From Pseudomonas sp. A34-9 (GTDB lineage Bacteria; Pseudomonadota; Gammaproteobacteria; Pseudomonadales; Pseudomonadaceae), in the NCBI RefSeq assembly GCF_029543085.1, contig NZ_CP119967.1, forward strand, positions 2,816,501 through 2,880,500: DNA of 64,000 nt, in the 5' to 3' direction. The notes under the pieces were generated by a model. It made no database searches. It worked only from the letters and a program-made list of their open reading frames with translations, and had not been told where the DNA came from. The position numbers were made by a program, and so were the translations under genes. Each line of letters starts with the position of its first letter. The first letter of the stretch is position 1. Positions 62,951 to 64,000 of the stretch are shown one piece after another.

Positions 62951-63175
62951 TGTAGGTGTCGGGATCACCCGGTGATTGATCGGGTGTTCATTCTGGCGCT
63001 TTCGCGAGCAAGCTCGCTCCCACAGGGTTTTGTGTTAATTGCAGAAGTTGTGTTTGGCGGTGAGATCTGTGGGAGCGGGTCGGTTACTTTCCAGCAACGT
63101 TTTCATTTGGTTTGTTGCTACTTTCGGCATTGCGCCTGGAAAAATCAGCGGCGGATCTATTCAAGAAGGCAGGTG

Positions 63176-63208
63176 ATCGACCACCACCCTCACGGGTGAT
63201 GGTTCGAT
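63176..63208. terminator. Hairpin downstream of lemA
   Basis: ATCGACCACCACCC pairs with GGGTGATGGTTCGAT allowing one bulge. It lies just beyond the lemA stop on the minus strand. There is no T run, so it may act as an mRNA end-stabiliser rather than a classic terminator. Confidence 0.4.
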
Positions 63209-63220
63209 GCTTAACGCAGG

Positions 63221-63790
63221 TTAGATATTCGGGGTGTAAGAGAAACTCTGCGAAGCTTCGGTATCGGTGAATGGCGTAACACGCGGTTTCTTGTTGAACA
63301 GGCCATTGACGACCGAGCCTGGGAACATTTCGATGGAGTTGTTGAACAGTTCGACGTTGCGGTTGTAGATGGTGATGGCCGCGCCGACGTTTTCTTGTTG
63401 TTCGGCAATCTCGCGCATCGTGTTGTTCGCCACTTCGGATGCTTTCAGGTCAGGGTAGGCCTCGAAGGTAACGCGCAAGCCGCCCATCAGCTCCCGTGAG
63501 GCGGTTTCTACTGTGGAGAGGGCATTGCCGTCCGCGCCAGCAGGCAGGCTGTGGATCGCGCTGCGCAGGCCGGCAATTTTTTCGAGGAGGCTGGACTCGA
63601 AGACCATGAAGTCTGCGAGTACTTTTTGCAGCTGATCGAGCACTTTTGTCTTCTGGCGTTCGTAAACGAGGACGTCCGACCAGGCACGTTGTACGCGGTT
63701 GTGTCCCCCGATGATGCCGTTGTAGATGCTGAAGCCCGCGATGATCATGACGACAGCGATAACAATGGCGAGGGTGAGTGTGATGTCCAT
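63221..63790 (-). CDS. LemA family protein
   Basis: A 189-residue protein with one N-terminal membrane anchor (TLAIVIAVVMIIAGFSIYNG) and a helical body containing YNGIIGGHNRVQRAWSDVLV, TVETASRELMGGLRVTFEAY and IYNRNVELFNNSIEMFPGSV, the LemA signature. It departs slightly from the usual IYNxLVxxRNxVxxAWS form. LemA proteins are anchored with the soluble part outside; their biochemical role is unclear. It follows the partial upstream gene by three bases, so the two form an operon. Confidence 0.88.
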   Translation of the reverse strand: MDITLTLAIVIAVVMIIAGFSIYNGIIGGHNRVQRAWSDVLVYERQKTKVLDQLQKVLADFMVFESSLLEKIAGLRSAIHSLPAGADGNALSTVETASRELMGGLRVTFEAYPDLKASEVANNTMREIAEQQENVGAAITIYNRNVELFNNSIEMFPGSVVNGLFNKKPRVTPFTDTEASQSFSYTPNI

Positions 63791-63793
63791 GTC

Positions 63794-64000
63794 TTACTTC
63801 TCTTGGCGGCTTGTTAGGGGAGAGGAGGCGAAGTTGTCATCGTGCAGTTCACTGAGTGCATGGCTCCATTGGAGCGCAGACATCAGGCGCGGCAGTGCGA
63901 CACCCGCAGCAATTTCTTCGTAGAACTCGTTGGGTGAGGACAGCGAGTATTGGGTACCGAATGTGAGTAAGTCGCTGGTCGTGAAGCTGAGGCAGAGCTT
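63794..64000 (-). CDS. C-terminal fragment of an unidentified gene upstream of lemA
   Basis: The last 68 codons of a minus-strand gene entering from the right edge. The translation reads KLCLSFTTSDLLTFGTQYSL, then SSPNEFYEEIAAGVALPRLM, and ends TSRQEK. No family can be named from this part. It shares an operon with lemA (three bases apart). Confidence 0.6.
   Translation of the reverse strand, partial: KLCLSFTTSDLLTFGTQYSLSSPNEFYEEIAAGVALPRLMSALQWSHALSELHDDNFASSPLTSRQEK

Larger units (their letters stand above)
62218..63065. repeat. Direct repeat unit B carrying a DUF6124 module
   Basis: Second copy of the unit at 59944-60790, starting GACGCAATGAG and running through leader, DUF6124 gene and the trailing GGGTGTTCATTCTGGCGC plus REP (62982-63024). 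The 542-base gap 62049-62590 otherwise holds only the divergent acetyltransferase promoter region and a half-palindrome at 62189-62206. Confidence 0.85.

Overview
The window looks like a Pseudomonas chromosome from the P. fluorescens group. Supporting signs are high GC with Pseudomonas codon use, many REP-type palindromes between genes, a large NAD-specific glutamate dehydrogenase, moxR-bat and sbcDC operons in the usual pseudomonad form, and genes of narrow Pseudomonas families (DUF5629, DUF6124, VreA-like STN protein). No rRNA, tRNA, CRISPR array or integrase gene was seen.

Layout. 1-4.5 kb: an oxidative sugar-acid locus (IlvD/Edd dehydratase reading out of the left edge, MFS transporter, GguC/AraD1-type protein, ketoglutarate-semialdehyde dehydrogenase) with two GntR-like operators in the divergent promoter. 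4.7-7.5 kb: DUF5629 protein, secreted lactonase-fold protein, small secreted or membrane proteins and REP clusters. 7.5-13 kb: sbcD-sbcC-GST operon. 13.4-27.6 kb: a 4288-residue CdiA-type exoprotein with a C-terminal Ntox21-like toxin tip, its CdiI-type immunity gene and two further small immunity-like ORFs; no cdiB is present. 27.8-34.6 kb: moxR-DUF58-DUF4381-batA-batBC-batD. 34.9-37.8 kb: a colicin-like pore-forming bacteriocin with two paralogous four-helix membrane proteins, probably immunity proteins, the second fused to an Imm10-like domain. 38.2-39.6 kb: an unrecognised multi-zinc-ribbon protein. 40-45 kb: gdhB. 45-50 kb: lipoprotein, cupin, monooxygenase, MocR regulator divergent from an AhpD-like protein, and a secreted protein. 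49.9-54.6 kb: a vreA-vreI-vreR signalling operon beside hxcW, hxcU and hxcP of the Hxc type II secretion system. The remaining hxc genes are missing; instead an AT-rich island (54.6-59.9 kb) carries a KAP-family NTPase convergent with a TIGR04141/DUF6119 protein. 59.9-63.1 kb: two copies of a DUF6124 module flanking a secreted protein and a GNAT acetyltransferase. 63.2 kb to the end: lemA and a partial gene.

How the parts relate. Three regions are about conflict: the CDI locus, the pore-former with tandem immunity genes, and the KAP/TIGR04141 pair, which is a plausible but untested phage-defence island. The most unusual signal is ahead of the two DUF6124 genes. Their flanks and coding parts are nearly identical, but the leaders differ strongly in sequence while keeping the same set of pairings, including a pseudoknot, with many compensatory changes. 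An upstream hairpin loop repeats one pseudoknot strand in each copy. This suggests a structured regulatory RNA that I cannot match to a named family.
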